Positions 1 through 8,141 of a stretch of 64,000 bases of DNA are shown one piece after another. Under the pieces are notes generated by a model. That model was not told where the DNA came from, ran no database searches, and worked only from the letters and a program-made list of their open reading frames with translations. The stretch is from Microbacterium psychrotolerans (GTDB lineage: Bacteria; Actinomycetota; Actinomycetes; Actinomycetales; Microbacteriaceae): assembly GCF_031085295.1 (NCBI RefSeq), contig NZ_JAVFWO010000004.1, positions 557,740 to 621,739 on the forward strand. Direction: 5' to 3'. The translations under genes were made by a program, and so were the position numbers. Each line of letters opens with the position of its first letter. Within the stretch, counting starts at the first letter, position 1.

Positions 1-88
1 CGGCGAGGTCGTCGGGCCGAACGCCCGACAGCGCACCGCCGGCGCGCCCGAACGGCGTGCGGACGGCGTCGTAGACGTAGGTGGCCAT
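1..88 (-). CDS. pcaF: Thiolase N-terminus (beta-ketoadipyl-CoA thiolase), cut by window edge
   Basis: Only the first 29 codons are in the window. They read MATYVYDAVRTPFGRAGG, the typical start of a thiolase, with the arginine-threonine-proline-phenylalanine stretch seen in acetyl-CoA and 3-oxoadipyl-CoA thiolases. A GAGGAG ribosome site precedes the ATG at 88. The gene starts directly after pcaJ, so the expected role is the last step of the beta-ketoadipate pathway, cleaving 3-oxoadipyl-CoA to succinyl-CoA and acetyl-CoA. The catalytic cysteine lies outside the window, so the substrate is inferred from the neighbours. Confidence 0.8.
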   Translation of the reverse strand, partial: MATYVYDAVRTPFGRAGGALSGVRPDDLA

Positions 89-89
89 G

Positions 90-782
90 TCAGTTCTCCT
101 CGGGGATGCCGGGGGTCTCGGCCGGCTTCAGCTCGAGGCCCGTGAGCTCGGCGAGGAGCTCGATCGTGTTGTCGCCGAACGCTTCACGCACCGCGAAGCC
201 CTCGGGCGTGACGTCGAAGACGGCGTGGTCCGTGTAGACCCGCGTGACACAGCTGACGCCGGTCAGGGGGTAGGTGCAGGCCTCGACGAGCTTCGACTCG
301 CCGGTCTTGGTCAGCAGGTCCGTCATGACATAGACGTTCTTCGCGCCGATGGCGAGGTCCATGGCGCCCCCGACGGCGGGGATGGCGCCCGGCGCTCCGG
401 TCGACCAGTTCGCGAGGTCACCGGCCTGCGACACCTGGAAGGCCCCGAGCACGCAGACGTCGAGATGGCCACCGCGCATCATGCCGAACGAGTCGGCGTG
501 GTGGAAGTACGCGGAGCCGGGGAGCGCGGTGACCGGCTGCTTGCCGGCGTTGATGAGGTCGGGATCGACCGCGCCGGTCGCCGGCGACGGCCCCATCCCC
601 AGCATGCCGTTCTCCGTGTGGAGGATGATCTCCTGGTCCTGCGGCAGGTAGTCGGCGACGAGCGTCGGCGCCCCGATGCCGAGGTTCACGTAGGAGCCCT
701 CGGGGATGTCCTGCGCGATGCGTGCGGCGAGCTGCTCGCGCGTGATGCGCGTGGCGGACGGCGCCGAATCCGTGGCGCTCAC
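90..782 (-). CDS. pcaJ: 3-oxoadipate CoA-transferase, subunit B
   Basis: 230 residues, beta subunit of a class I CoA-transferase. The TENG motif near residues 56-59 holds the glutamate (Glu57) that forms the thioester intermediate in this family. With the A subunit it would move CoA from succinyl-CoA to 3-oxoadipate. The GTG start at 782 overlaps the pcaI stop by 4 nt (GTGA), so the two are translationally coupled, and pcaF follows after 1 nt. A generic acetoacetate CoA-transferase has the same fold; the pca context decides the call. Confidence 0.9.
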   Translation of the reverse strand: MSATDSAPSATRITREQLAARIAQDIPEGSYVNLGIGAPTLVADYLPQDQEIILHTENGMLGMGPSPATGAVDPDLINAGKQPVTALPGSAYFHHADSFGMMRGGHLDVCVLGAFQVSQAGDLANWSTGAPGAIPAVGGAMDLAIGAKNVYVMTDLLTKTGESKLVEACTYPLTGVSCVTRVYTDHAVFDVTPEGFAVREAFGDNTIELLAELTGLELKPAETPGIPEEN

Positions 783-1546
783 TGGTCGACCTCGTTTCCT
801 TCTGCGGGTGAGCCTGCGCGGACGAGCGGGCGTCCTTCGATGTCGACTCCCCCGGCGAACGCGCCGTCGCTCAGCCATCCGCGCTCGCCCACCGCGACCA
901 CCCGGTCGACGAAGATGCCGGGGGTGACGACCGACTCGGGGTCGAGCGCACCCAGGGGCACGATCTCGTCGACCTGCACGATCGTGGTGGTCGCGGCAGC
1001 GGCCATGATCGGGCCGAAGTTGCGCGCCGTCTCGCGGTAGACCAGGTTGCCCCACCGGTCGGCGCGATACGCGCCGACCAGCGCGACATCCGCCTTGATG
1101 GGGTACTCGAGCGCGTAGGTGCGTCCGTCGATCTCGCGGAGCTCCTTGCCTTCGGCCAGCTGCGTGCCGACGCCCGTCGGCGAGAAGAAGGCGCCGATGC
1201 CGGCGCCGGCCGCACGGATCCGCTCGGCGAGGTTGCCCTGCGGCACCAGCTCGAGCTCGATCTCGCCGGCGCGATACAGCCCGTCGAACACCCAGGAGTC
1301 GTGCTGGCGCGGGAACGAGCACAGGATCTTGCGCACGCGCTTCTTGGCGAGGAGGGCGGCGAGGCCGACGTCGCCGTTGCCGGCGTTGTTGTTGATGATC
1401 GTGAGGTCGGTGGCGCCCTGGGCGATGAGCGCGTCGATGAGTTCGACCGGCTGCCCGGCGCGGCCGAAGCCGCCGATCATGATCGTCGCACCATCACGGA
1501 TGCCGGCCACGGCCTCCGCGACGGAGCCCACGGTCTTGTCGATCAT
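779..1546 (-). CDS. pcaI: 3-oxoadipate CoA-transferase, subunit A
   Basis: 255 residues, alpha subunit of a class I CoA-transferase, with the glycine-rich GGFGRAG motif at residues 25-31 and the conserved NNNAG stretch. I chose the ATG at 1546 because GAGGAG lies just upstream and the protein then begins MIDKTVGS like its relatives; the frame stays open further upstream without homology. First gene of the pcaIJF operon, preceded by palindromes at 1566-1591. Confidence 0.9.
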   Translation of the reverse strand: MIDKTVGSVAEAVAGIRDGATIMIGGFGRAGQPVELIDALIAQGATDLTIINNNAGNGDVGLAALLAKKRVRKILCSFPRQHDSWVFDGLYRAGEIELELVPQGNLAERIRAAGAGIGAFFSPTGVGTQLAEGKELREIDGRTYALEYPIKADVALVGAYRADRWGNLVYRETARNFGPIMAAAATTTIVQVDEIVPLGALDPESVVTPGIFVDRVVAVGERGWLSDGAFAGGVDIEGRPLVRAGSPAEGNEVDQ

Positions 1547-1565
1547 CGATGCACTCCTCGAAGTG

Positions 1566-1591
1566 TTCGCTGTGCGAACGTCTGTACGTTC
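1566..1591. promoter_or_regulatory. Operator-like palindromes upstream of pcaIJF
   Basis: Two overlapping inverted repeats lie 20-45 nt upstream of the pcaI start: TTCG-N5-CGAA at 1566-1578 and the perfect GAACGT-CTGT-ACGTTC at 1576-1591. This position suits a regulator of pcaIJF. An IclR-type regulator (8142-8900) and a MarR (3260-3694) are encoded nearby, but which binds here cannot be told. Confidence 0.5.
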
Positions 1592-1650
1592 TACGGACAC
1601 TCTACCCGAGGCCCTGCCAACGCCGCCAGGGGTATCCGCGGCCTCGGCAG

Positions 1651-1719
1651 CGGCATCCGCTCGGGTGTCACGAAGCGCGGCTTCACCGTCGGCGTCACCG
1701 CATGTCGTGACATCTGAGC
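1651..1719. repeat. Intergenic inverted repeat, family B copy 1
   Basis: A unit with GTGTCACGA near its left end and TCGTGACA near its right end, separated by about 33 nt. Two further copies with the same spacing lie in tandem at 12957-13117, and a shorter relative is at 17404-17454. It lies between pcaI and the esterase gene. Function unknown; it could fold as a large hairpin. Confidence 0.6.
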
Positions 1720-1738
1720 AGCCCGACCGCCAAAGCAG

Positions 1739-1769
1739 AGGGGCGGCACCCATCACGGATGCCGCCCCT
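1739..1769 (-). terminator. Terminator hairpin after the secreted esterase gene
   Basis: Perfect 10-bp inverted repeat AGGGGCGGCA / TGCCGCCCCT with an 11-nt loop, 22 nt past the stop of the minus-strand esterase. On that strand it is followed by a short T-rich stretch, as in an intrinsic terminator. Confidence 0.65.
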
Positions 1770-1790
1770 GCAGGGCTCACGAGGTCGTGG

Positions 1791-3163
1791 TCAGCGATTC
1801 CCCTCGCGGTCGGCGAGGAACTCGCCGGGCTTGGTCGGCACGAAGGCCGAACCGCTCTCGTCCAGCGACGCCGCGAGGCGGTTCATGAGTTCGGCCGACT
1901 GGCCTCCCCAGTGTCCGCTCTCGACGCGGTCCATCAGCGCCTCAATGCCGGCCGCGATCTCGGCAGGCGTGAAGCTGCAGTGCCCGACGTGGTCGACGAA
2001 GTACTGACGGAGCAGGTTGTTGTCGCCGGCCGCACGGACGTCCTCCGCGTACTCCTGCTCGACCTGCACCGGCGCGAGCACGTCATCGAGCGTGTGGAGC
2101 GACAGCACGGGCATCTGCAGGTCGCCGGTCAGTCCCGACGACGCACGCAGCGTCTCGACCGACCCCGGGTCAGCTGCGACGTCCGCGGTCTGCGTCAGAG
2201 TGGCGAGATCGGCTTTGAGGTCGAGCCCGGCCTGCCGGTACAGCTCCTGGACGAGCGTGCGGTCCGCCGACTGGGCGAAGAGCTTCCGGTAGTCGACGCC
2301 GACGTTCCACGTCGCGTTGCCGCCTGCGGTCGATTCGATGTCGAAGCGCCCCGGCGTGACGAACCCGATGGTGCCCACGAGCTGGGAGAAGAGCGCCTCC
2401 TGCGCCACGGCGGGGTCGGTAGGCGCATCGGCCTCGAGCACGCCGTCCGAGAGGTGGAACAGGGCGGCGGCGAGGGCGACGCGCGCACGTCCCTCAGGCG
2501 TCTGCTGGCCGGCCTGCACGGCAGCGCTCAATGCCGACGATGCGGCGAATGCCTCGTTCAGCGTCGCGTAGCCTTCGATGTCGATGTCCTGCGCGGGGGC
2601 CAGCAGCTGGTCGATCGCGTGCGCACCGTCGAGCTGGTAGTTGTTCAGGTCGACGCCGCCCTCCATGAGCCCGCACGTGGGCATGGCGCCATCGATCACG
2701 TCGCCCGCGGATTCCGCGATCCGGCCGGTGACGAGGCCGCCCATGGAAGTGCCGTACGCCAGGATGTGGTCGGGATCGAGGCGGGTCTGGTCGAGCATCG
2801 CGTCGAGCGACTGCAGCTGGTCGTCGACGGCGGTGGGGACCGCCCAGCCGCTCGCGGCGTACGACGAGCCCACGAGCGCGTAGCCCTCCTCGAGCAGCAG
2901 CGCCTTGGTGGCGTCGTTGGGCGCGACGGACGCCGGGTTGCCGGGGACGAACGAGGGCCGGTACCCGTGGCTGTACAGCAGGACGGTGCCGTTCCAGTCG
3001 GAGGGCACCGAGGCGAGCCAGGTCGTTCCGGTGGGGAGCGAACCGGAGTACTCCCCTGGGGTGTGGCTGCGACAGCGGGCGGGGCGACGAGACCGGCGGA
3101 GAGCAGCGCGCCGGCGGCGACCGCGGCGACTCCGAGGACGCGGGTGCGTACGTGCGGGGACAT
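1791..3163 (-). pseudogene. Secreted alpha/beta hydrolase, split by a frameshift
   Basis: Two reading frames together make one secreted esterase. The first, from ATG 3163, encodes a signal peptide (MSPHVRTRVLG, a hydrophobic core, then AVAATPQ). The second carries the mature enzyme with an LYSHGY oxyanion-hole region, GTSMGG nucleophile elbow, a TLDD acid region and the GHCSF histidine. The switch falls at a C4-A-G4 run at about 3053-3061; one extra G there would give a continuous protein reading ATPQGEYSGSLPTG. It is either a real 1-nt deletion or a sequencing error. Read as one gene it would be a roughly 458-residue exported esterase or lipase. The GTG at 3008 could start a cytoplasmic remnant. 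Confidence 0.7.
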
Positions 3164-3230
3164 GGGGGTGGTCCTTCCGTTGTCATCATCGACAGGGACT
3201 CCGACGTCGGCGACGGAGCTAGGACCAATT

Positions 3231-3245
3231 ATCAAGTTTCCTGAT
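3231..3245. promoter_or_regulatory. MarR-type operator candidate
   Basis: ATCAAGTTTCCTGAT, an imperfect palindrome with ATCA/TGAT arms in a short AT-rich stretch between the MarR gene stop (3260) and the esterase start (3163). Its form and place fit a MarR-family operator controlling the esterase. Confidence 0.4.
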
Positions 3246-3259
3246 GATGAGTCAATGGG

Positions 3260-3694
3260 TCAGGGCGATTGCTCGAGTGCGCGTCGAGCATCCTGAAGCC
3301 ATCGCCCGAGCGCCGAGCGCTCCGTCGACGAGAGGCCGGCGAACGCCTCCGCCTCGATGCGGTCGACGTCGCTCCGGCATGCGGCGAGCAGCGCGGTGCC
3401 CGCCGGCGTGAGCGAGATCGTCATGCGCCGGCGGTTGTCGGCGTCGCGCACGCGCTCGATCAGCCCGGCCTCGCCCAGGGCGCGCACGATCCCCTCCATC
3501 GCCTGCGCCGAGACGAAGGCGTGCCGGGCGAGCTGGGCGGAGCTCATTCCCGGATGCTGCTCCAGCACGGTGAGCGCCGTGTACTGGGTGACGGTGATGC
3601 CGTGCGGTCGGACGACCGCATCGAGGCGCCCGCGGACCGCCAGTTCGACCTGCTTCACCTGGTAGAGGATGCGGGGCGCGTGCTCGGCCGTCAT
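3260..3694 (-). CDS. MarR-family transcriptional regulator
   Basis: 144 residues with the MarR winged helix: a recognition helix region around residues 50-75 (SSAQLARHAFVSAQAMEGIVRAL) and a wing containing DNRRRMTISLTPAG. Such proteins are dimeric repressors that usually release DNA on binding phenolic ligands. It lies between pcaC and the esterase on the same strand, 38 nt from the pcaC stop, so it may be the distal gene of the pcaHGBDC operon or have its own promoter. The ligand is unknown. Confidence 0.85.
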   Translation of the reverse strand: MTAEHAPRILYQVKQVELAVRGRLDAVVRPHGITVTQYTALTVLEQHPGMSSAQLARHAFVSAQAMEGIVRALGEAGLIERVRDADNRRRMTISLTPAGTALLAACRSDVDRIEAEAFAGLSSTERSALGRWLQDARRALEQSP

Positions 3695-3732
3695 GCGGTC
3701 CCCGGGTCCGTCATGCGATGAAGCCTACGGCG

Positions 3733-4134
3733 TCAGCCTTCCTCCGCGAACACGTCCTTCGCGATGCGGAAAGCGGTGTTGGCGGCGGGGACGCCGCAGT
3801 AGACGCCCGCCTGCAGGATGACTTCCTTGATCTCGTCGACGGTCAGTCCGTTGCGCAGGGCCGCGCGAAGGTGCATCGCCAGCTCTTCGTGATGCCCGAG
3901 TGCGATGAGCGCCGTCAGCACGGCGACCGACCGAGATCGCCGGTCGAGACCGGGGCGCGACCAGACATCGCCCCACGCGACGCGGGTGATGAAGTCCTGG
4001 AAGTCGGCGGTGAGCTCGGTCGTGCCGGCGATGGCCCGGTCGACGTGCGCGTCCGACAGCACCTCGCGCCGCACGACCATCCCCTGGTCGTACCGCTCCT
4101 CGTCGGTGAGCCCCTCGCCTGCGGGGCGGCTCAT
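3733..4134 (-). CDS. pcaC: 4-carboxymuconolactone decarboxylase
   Basis: 133 residues, the usual size for a stand-alone PcaC. It has the carboxymuconolactone decarboxylase/AhpD-like fold with the RSVAVLTALIALGHHEEL and GVYCGVPAAN segments. It converts 4-carboxymuconolactone to 3-oxoadipate enol-lactone. The ATG at 4134 overlaps the pcaD stop by 4 nt. In many actinobacteria pcaC and pcaD are fused (pcaL); here they are separate but coupled. Confidence 0.92.
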   Translation of the reverse strand: MSRPAGEGLTDEERYDQGMVVRREVLSDAHVDRAIAGTTELTADFQDFITRVAWGDVWSRPGLDRRSRSVAVLTALIALGHHEELAMHLRAALRNGLTVDEIKEVILQAGVYCGVPAANTAFRIAKDVFAEEG

Positions 4135-4925
4135 GCGGCACGCTCCCGGGCGACGCCGTCGAAGAACCCCCGCAACGTCGCGGCGGTCGCGGCCGGATCG
4201 TCCGCGGGCGGCAGATGGGCGGCATCCGCGATCCCGACGGCCCGGCCGCGCTGCACGCCGTCGGCGATCTCGCGCGCGGACGCCTCGGGCGTGACGCCGT
4301 CGTGGGCGCCCCAGACCGCAAGAACCGGGGTGGCGATCTCGCTGAGCCCGGCCCGCACGTCGAAGGCGGCCAGCGCCTCGCAGCACAGCGCATAGCTCTC
4401 GTCGTCGGTGTCCTGCAGCACGTGCAGCATGCGCCCCGTCAGATCGGGGTCGCGAGCGATCGTGCCCGGGGCGAACCAGCGCTGCGCCGATCCGACGATC
4501 AAGCTCGAGGTGCTCTGCGCGCGCACCTGGGCGGCGCGGTCGTGCCACCCCGCCGGCGCGCCGATCGCCGCGCCGGAGCAGATGATGGCGGCGGCGGTGA
4601 TGCGGTCGCCGTGGCGCCGCAGCAGCTCGAGGCCCACGCAGCCCCCGAGTGACACGCCGGCGTACAGGAACGGGCCCTCTACCGCCGCGGCGACGGCGTC
4701 CGCCAGCTCGGCGATCGTGAACGGATCGCCGGCCGGCCGGGCGGCGCCGTGGCCGGGAAGGTCCCACGCCACGATCCGATAGCGCTCGGCGAGGGCCGGG
4801 ATCACGCGCTCCCACAGCATCGTCGAGGTGCCGAGCGACGGCCCCAGCACGAGCGTCGGCGCGTCGGTGTTCGAGCCCGTCGTGGGCCCCACGGGCGCGT
4901 TGACGGCGATGGCGGGAAGGGTCAC
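4131..4925 (-). CDS. pcaD: 3-oxoadipate enol-lactonase
   Basis: 264 residues, alpha/beta hydrolase. The nucleophile elbow is GVSLGG (Ser92), with an acid in GAHDGVTP and the histidine in ADAAHLPP near the C-terminus. It hydrolyses 3-oxoadipate enol-lactone to 3-oxoadipate. It overlaps pcaB and pcaC by 4 nt on each side, so the block pcaB-pcaD-pcaC is translated as a coupled unit. Confidence 0.92.
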   Translation of the reverse strand: MTLPAIAVNAPVGPTTGSNTDAPTLVLGPSLGTSTMLWERVIPALAERYRIVAWDLPGHGAARPAGDPFTIAELADAVAAAVEGPFLYAGVSLGGCVGLELLRRHGDRITAAAIICSGAAIGAPAGWHDRAAQVRAQSTSSLIVGSAQRWFAPGTIARDPDLTGRMLHVLQDTDDESYALCCEALAAFDVRAGLSEIATPVLAVWGAHDGVTPEASAREIADGVQRGRAVGIADAAHLPPADDPAATAATLRGFFDGVARERAA

Positions 4926-6406
4926 GGGTTCTCCTCCTGGTCCGAAAGCGGGGTTTGGGGCGCGTCACGTGTCTTCGGGGCGTGCGCCGCGCGCCCCGAC
5001 CGCACGTCGTGCGCCCCGAACCGGGGACGGACGTCGGCGCCGGACCGGCCGGGGAAACCGACGGCGTCGTCAACGAGCGTTCCGGCCAGCCCGGTGTAGT
5101 TCGCCGGATCCAGCAGGTCGGCGACGAACGCCTCCGGTGTCGCACCGCGCTCGGCGGCGAGCGCGATCACGTCGGGCGAGGCAGCCAGCGCCGACGCCAG
5201 GTCGCCGCCCGCGGCGGCATCCGACACGAGGCGCGACACGGCCCCGGTGCCCACCACCGGGCCGAGCACGAGCGAGAGGCGCTCGGCGACGAGGAGCCCA
5301 CCCGTCGCGCGGAGGTTGCGCGCCACGGCGTCGGTGTCGACGTGCAGGTCGGTCACGAGCGCGGCCGCATGGGCCGTCGCACCGAGGGCCAGGCGCAGCA
5401 GCTCGCGGAGCGTCGGCCACTCGGCGTGCCACGCGCCGTCGGGCCGCTCGTCGGTCGCGAGCGCGGACGCGAGGTGGAGGGTCGCACCCAGTTGCGGTGC
5501 CCGCAGCGCGGCGGAGCGGATGAGGACGGATGCCGCGGGATTGCGCTTCTGCGGCATCGCCGACGATCCGCCGCCCGAGCCCTCGGCGAGCTCACCGATC
5601 TCGGTACGGCTGAGGGTCGCGACATCCGCCGCGATCTTGCCGACCGCGTCGATCGCCTGGACGAGCGCGTCGCCGAGCTCGGTGACGGGCCAGCGCGTCG
5701 TGTGCCACGGCGCGTCGGGCACTGCCAGCCCGAGCTCGTGCGCGAACGCGGCGGGCAGGTCGGCGGCCGACGAAGGTCCGGCGATCTCGGCGAAGGACGC
5801 GAGCGTCCCGGCCGCACCTCCCAGCTGCGCCGGCAGGTTGTGCTCCACAGCCTGGACGCGCTCCTTGGCACGGGTGACGCCCCGCAGCCACGCTGCCGCG
5901 CGGAGGCCCACGGTCGTCGGCACCGCATGCTGCGTGAGCGTGCGGGCGGCCGCCACCTCGTCGCGACGGGAGCGCGCGAGCGAGCGCAGCGAGACCTCGG
6001 TGTGCGCAAGCGCAGCGACGACCTTGCTGGTCGCCGTGCGGGCGAGCAGCATCACGGCGGTATCGACGATGTCCTGGCTCGTCGCACCGCGGTGCACCCA
6101 GGCGCGTGCGTCGTCCGACACCCGCTCCCTGAGCCGCGCGACGAGGGGGATCACGGGGTTCCCGCCTGCCACGGATGCCGCAGCCAGCGCCGTGAGCTCG
6201 ACGCCGTGGTCGGGGCAGCCGCGCAGGCCTCCCTGCCAGCCGAACTCCGCCTCGATCTCGTCCACGGCCTCCGCCGGCGCGAGGCCGAGCTCGCCGTAGG
6301 CCCGGGCCAGCGCGACCTCGGCCGTCACCAGCGCGTCGAGGTACGCGGCATCCGTCACCGTCCCGTCGTGACCCACGGTCACCGGCGAGAGCAGGCCCTC
6401 GTCCAT
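4922..6406 (-). CDS. pcaB: 3-carboxy-cis,cis-muconate cycloisomerase with unusual C-terminal tail
   Basis: 494 residues, fumarase/argininosuccinate lyase superfamily. The signature loop GSSAMPQKRNP is present, and so are HRGATSQDIVDT and the TLTQHAVPTT stretch. It turns 3-carboxymuconate into 4-carboxymuconolactone. I chose ATG 6406, 16 nt after the pcaG stop. The last 35-40 residues are basic and unlike the family (containing RFGAHDVRSGRAAHAPKT); they are encoded by a 71-nt palindromic repeat (4952-5022) that also occurs outside genes at 7999-8069. The gene therefore seems to have absorbed a repeat at its 3' end. Confidence 0.9.
   Translation of the reverse strand: MDEGLLSPVTVGHDGTVTDAAYLDALVTAEVALARAYGELGLAPAEAVDEIEAEFGWQGGLRGCPDHGVELTALAAASVAGGNPVIPLVARLRERVSDDARAWVHRGATSQDIVDTAVMLLARTATSKVVAALAHTEVSLRSLARSRRDEVAAARTLTQHAVPTTVGLRAAAWLRGVTRAKERVQAVEHNLPAQLGGAAGTLASFAEIAGPSSAADLPAAFAHELGLAVPDAPWHTTRWPVTELGDALVQAIDAVGKIAADVATLSRTEIGELAEGSGGGSSAMPQKRNPAASVLIRSAALRAPQLGATLHLASALATDERPDGAWHAEWPTLRELLRLALGATAHAAALVTDLHVDTDAVARNLRATGGLLVAERLSLVLGPVVGTGAVSRLVSDAAAGGDLASALAASPDVIALAAERGATPEAFVADLLDPANYTGLAGTLVDDAVGFPGRSGADVRPRFGAHDVRSGRAAHAPKTRDAPQTPLSDQEENP
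4952..5022. repeat. 71-nt palindromic repeat, family A, inside pcaB
   Basis: Imperfect inverted repeat with GGTT at one end and AACC at the other and inner arms containing GGGGCGC. It has the same length and orientation as the intergenic element at 7999-8069; aligned by eye 57 of 71 positions agree. It is read in frame as part of the PcaB C-terminal tail. Confidence 0.75.
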
Positions 6407-6422
6407 CGGGGGCCGGTCACGG

Positions 6423-7010
6423 TCAGAAGGCAAGGAACACGGTCTCCTTCTCGCCCTGCAGATGGATGTCGTGGTGAAGGCTGCCATCGGCCAGGCGCGT
6501 CGCGATGAGCGTAGCGCGCTCGTCCTCGTCGAGCGAGGACAGCAGCGGGTCAGCCGCGAGCAGATCATCGTGCTCGGGCAGGTAGATGCGGGTCACGAGC
6601 TTGTCGGGGAGTCCCCGCGCGAAGACCACGACCGAGTAGAACGGGGCACCGCCGTCGATGGGTCCGGGATTGCGGGTCCAGAACTCGTAGCGGCCGACAT
6701 CCGTCGTCGCCGCGCGGCCGAATCCGGTGAAGGAGTGGTCGTCGCGGCGGAACGCGCCGTGGGCGCGCGGGATCTCGCCGTTCTCGTCGGCGCTCCAGAT
6801 CTCGACGACGGCATCGGGGATCGGCGCACCGGCGCCGTCGAACACCGTGCCGCCGAGGACGATCGCACCCGGGCTGTGCGGGAAGACGACCTCGTGCTTC
6901 TTCGGGTAGTCCAGGCCGAAGGCGAAGAACGGGCCGACCGTCTGCCCGCCCGTGGCCTCGTGGGTCTTCGGGCCCAGGTCGCGCTTCGCGCGCGCGGCGT
7001 CGGCGGCCAT
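6423..7010 (-). CDS. pcaG: Protocatechuate 3,4-dioxygenase, alpha subunit
   Basis: 195 residues, intradiol dioxygenase fold. It starts with the GGQTVGPFFAFGL segment typical of PcaG and continues with VVEIWSADENGEIPRAHG and HHDIHLQG. The alpha subunit lacks the iron ligands; it shapes the active site of the beta subunit. The ATG at 7010 overlaps the pcaH stop by 1 nt (TGATG). Confidence 0.93.
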   Translation of the reverse strand: MAADAARAKRDLGPKTHEATGGQTVGPFFAFGLDYPKKHEVVFPHSPGAIVLGGTVFDGAGAPIPDAVVEIWSADENGEIPRAHGAFRRDDHSFTGFGRAATTDVGRYEFWTRNPGPIDGGAPFYSVVVFARGLPDKLVTRIYLPEHDDLLAADPLLSSLDEDERATLIATRLADGSLHHDIHLQGEKETVFLAF

Positions 7011-7879
7011 CAGTGCTCTCCTTCTTCGGGCTCGAACCAGGTGGCGTCGGGGCCGTCGACGACGATGTCGAAGCGGTAGCCCATGGAGAACTCCGGCACC
7101 GACAGGTTGTGGTCGTAGAGCCCGATCAGCCGGTCGCGGTCCTTCTGTCGCCAGATGGTGTTGTAGATCGGGTCGAGCGGGAACAGCGGGTCGCCGGGGA
7201 AGTACATCTGCGTCACGAGGCGCTGCGTGAAGCCCGAGCCGAAGATCGAGAAGTGGATGTGCGCGGGACGCCACGCGTTCACGTGGTTCTTCCACGGGTA
7301 CGCGCCGGGCTTGATCGTCGTGAACTTGTAGTACCCGTCGTCGTCGGTGACGGTGCGGCCGGCGCCGGTGAAGTTCGGGTCGAGCGGTGCGGGATGCTGA
7401 TCGCGCTGGTGGATGTAGCGGCCGGCGGCGTTCGCCTGCCAGATCTCGACGAGCTGGTTGGCGACCGGGCGGCCCCACGAGTCGAGAACGCGGCCCTCGA
7501 CGGTCATGCGCTCGCCCTGGGGCTCTCCGATGTGCTGCAGCGTCAGGTCGGACTCGATGGCGGCGACATCCCGCTGGCCGAAGGCCGGCGACCACAGCTC
7601 GATCGTCTCGGGATCGACGAGCTTCGGGTTCTTGGTCGGGTGGCGCAGCAGGCTCGACCGGTACGGCGGGAAGTCGTGCAGGCTGATGTTCTGCCGCTCC
7701 CCCGCCTCCTCACGGCGGGCCGCCGCGGCGTGGTAGTCGACGATCTCCTGCGTGATCTCGTTCTGTGTCAGTTGGTCGGGCGAGGCGAGCAGCGACTCCG
7801 GCGCTGCCGCGTTCTGCTCGAGAACCACCGACGACGAGAACGCCTCCTCGCCCCGGGGATCGGGCTGGGTCGCGGTCAT
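7010..7879 (-). CDS. pcaH: Protocatechuate 3,4-dioxygenase, beta subunit
   Basis: 289 residues. The four Fe(III) ligands of the family can be placed: Tyr155 (AAGRYIHQRD), Tyr194 (GAYPWKNH), His207 and His209 (RPAHIHFS). The enzyme opens protocatechuate between the two hydroxyls to 3-carboxy-cis,cis-muconate. The N-terminal 60 residues are longer than in Pseudomonas PcaH, as in other actinobacteria. AAGGAG precedes the ATG. First gene of pcaHGBDC; a perfect palindrome (7945-7961) lies 66 nt upstream. Confidence 0.95.
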   Translation of the reverse strand: MTATQPDPRGEEAFSSSVVLEQNAAAPESLLASPDQLTQNEITQEIVDYHAAAARREEAGERQNISLHDFPPYRSSLLRHPTKNPKLVDPETIELWSPAFGQRDVAAIESDLTLQHIGEPQGERMTVEGRVLDSWGRPVANQLVEIWQANAAGRYIHQRDQHPAPLDPNFTGAGRTVTDDDGYYKFTTIKPGAYPWKNHVNAWRPAHIHFSIFGSGFTQRLVTQMYFPGDPLFPLDPIYNTIWRQKDRDRLIGLYDHNLSVPEFSMGYRFDIVVDGPDATWFEPEEGEH

Positions 7880-7944
7880 GAGGTCTCCTTCGACGACTCG
7901 GGTCGTCCCAGGGTCGCACCGCCCGGTCGGGTACGCGTCGCAGA

Positions 7945-7961
7945 TTCCCACCCAGTGGGAA
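7945..7961. promoter_or_regulatory. IclR-type operator candidate at pcaH
   Basis: TTCCCA-CCCAG-TGGGAA, a perfect 6-5-6 palindrome (7 bp counting the flanking A and T), 66 nt before the pcaH start. The same architecture appears at 10199-10215 before pobA. IclR regulators flank both sites. Confidence 0.6.
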
Positions 7962-7998
7962 TAACGGTGCGGCGGCCTCCCGGCATCCGTCTCCTCCT

Positions 7999-8069
7999 GG
8001 TGTGGGGCGCGACGCGTGCGTTCGGGGCGCGCGACGTGCGCCCCGAACGCACGACATGCACCCCACACC
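7999..8069. repeat. 71-nt palindromic repeat, family A, intergenic
   Basis: Begins GGTGTGGGG and ends CCCCACACC, with further pairing arms (GTGCGTTCGGGGCGC against GCGCCCCGAACGCAC). Located between the IclR gene and pcaH. Second copy of the element found inside pcaB at 4952-5022. Confidence 0.75.
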
Positions 8070-8108
8070 CGTGGTGACCCCGGCGCGCTCGCTCGACGAC
8101 CGGAATCG

Positions 8109-8136
8109 GACGGATGCCGCGGGCGCGGCATCCGTC
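8109..8136 (-). terminator. GGATGCCGC hairpin after the IclR gene
   Basis: CGGATGCCGCG-GG-CGCGGCATCCG, a perfect 11-bp stem with a 2-nt loop that extends outward by two more pairs. It starts 8 nt past the stop of the minus-strand IclR gene, which fits a terminator. Its arms are the over-represented word of this genome. A twin is at 22929-22953. Confidence 0.6.
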
Positions 8137-8141
8137 TCCGC

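Noticed and set aside
4955..6508. Long plus-strand open frame (517 codons) opposite pcaB
   Set aside because: Arg/Gly/Glu-rich, no family likeness, fully antisense to a well-supported gene; typical shadow frame in GC-rich DNA.
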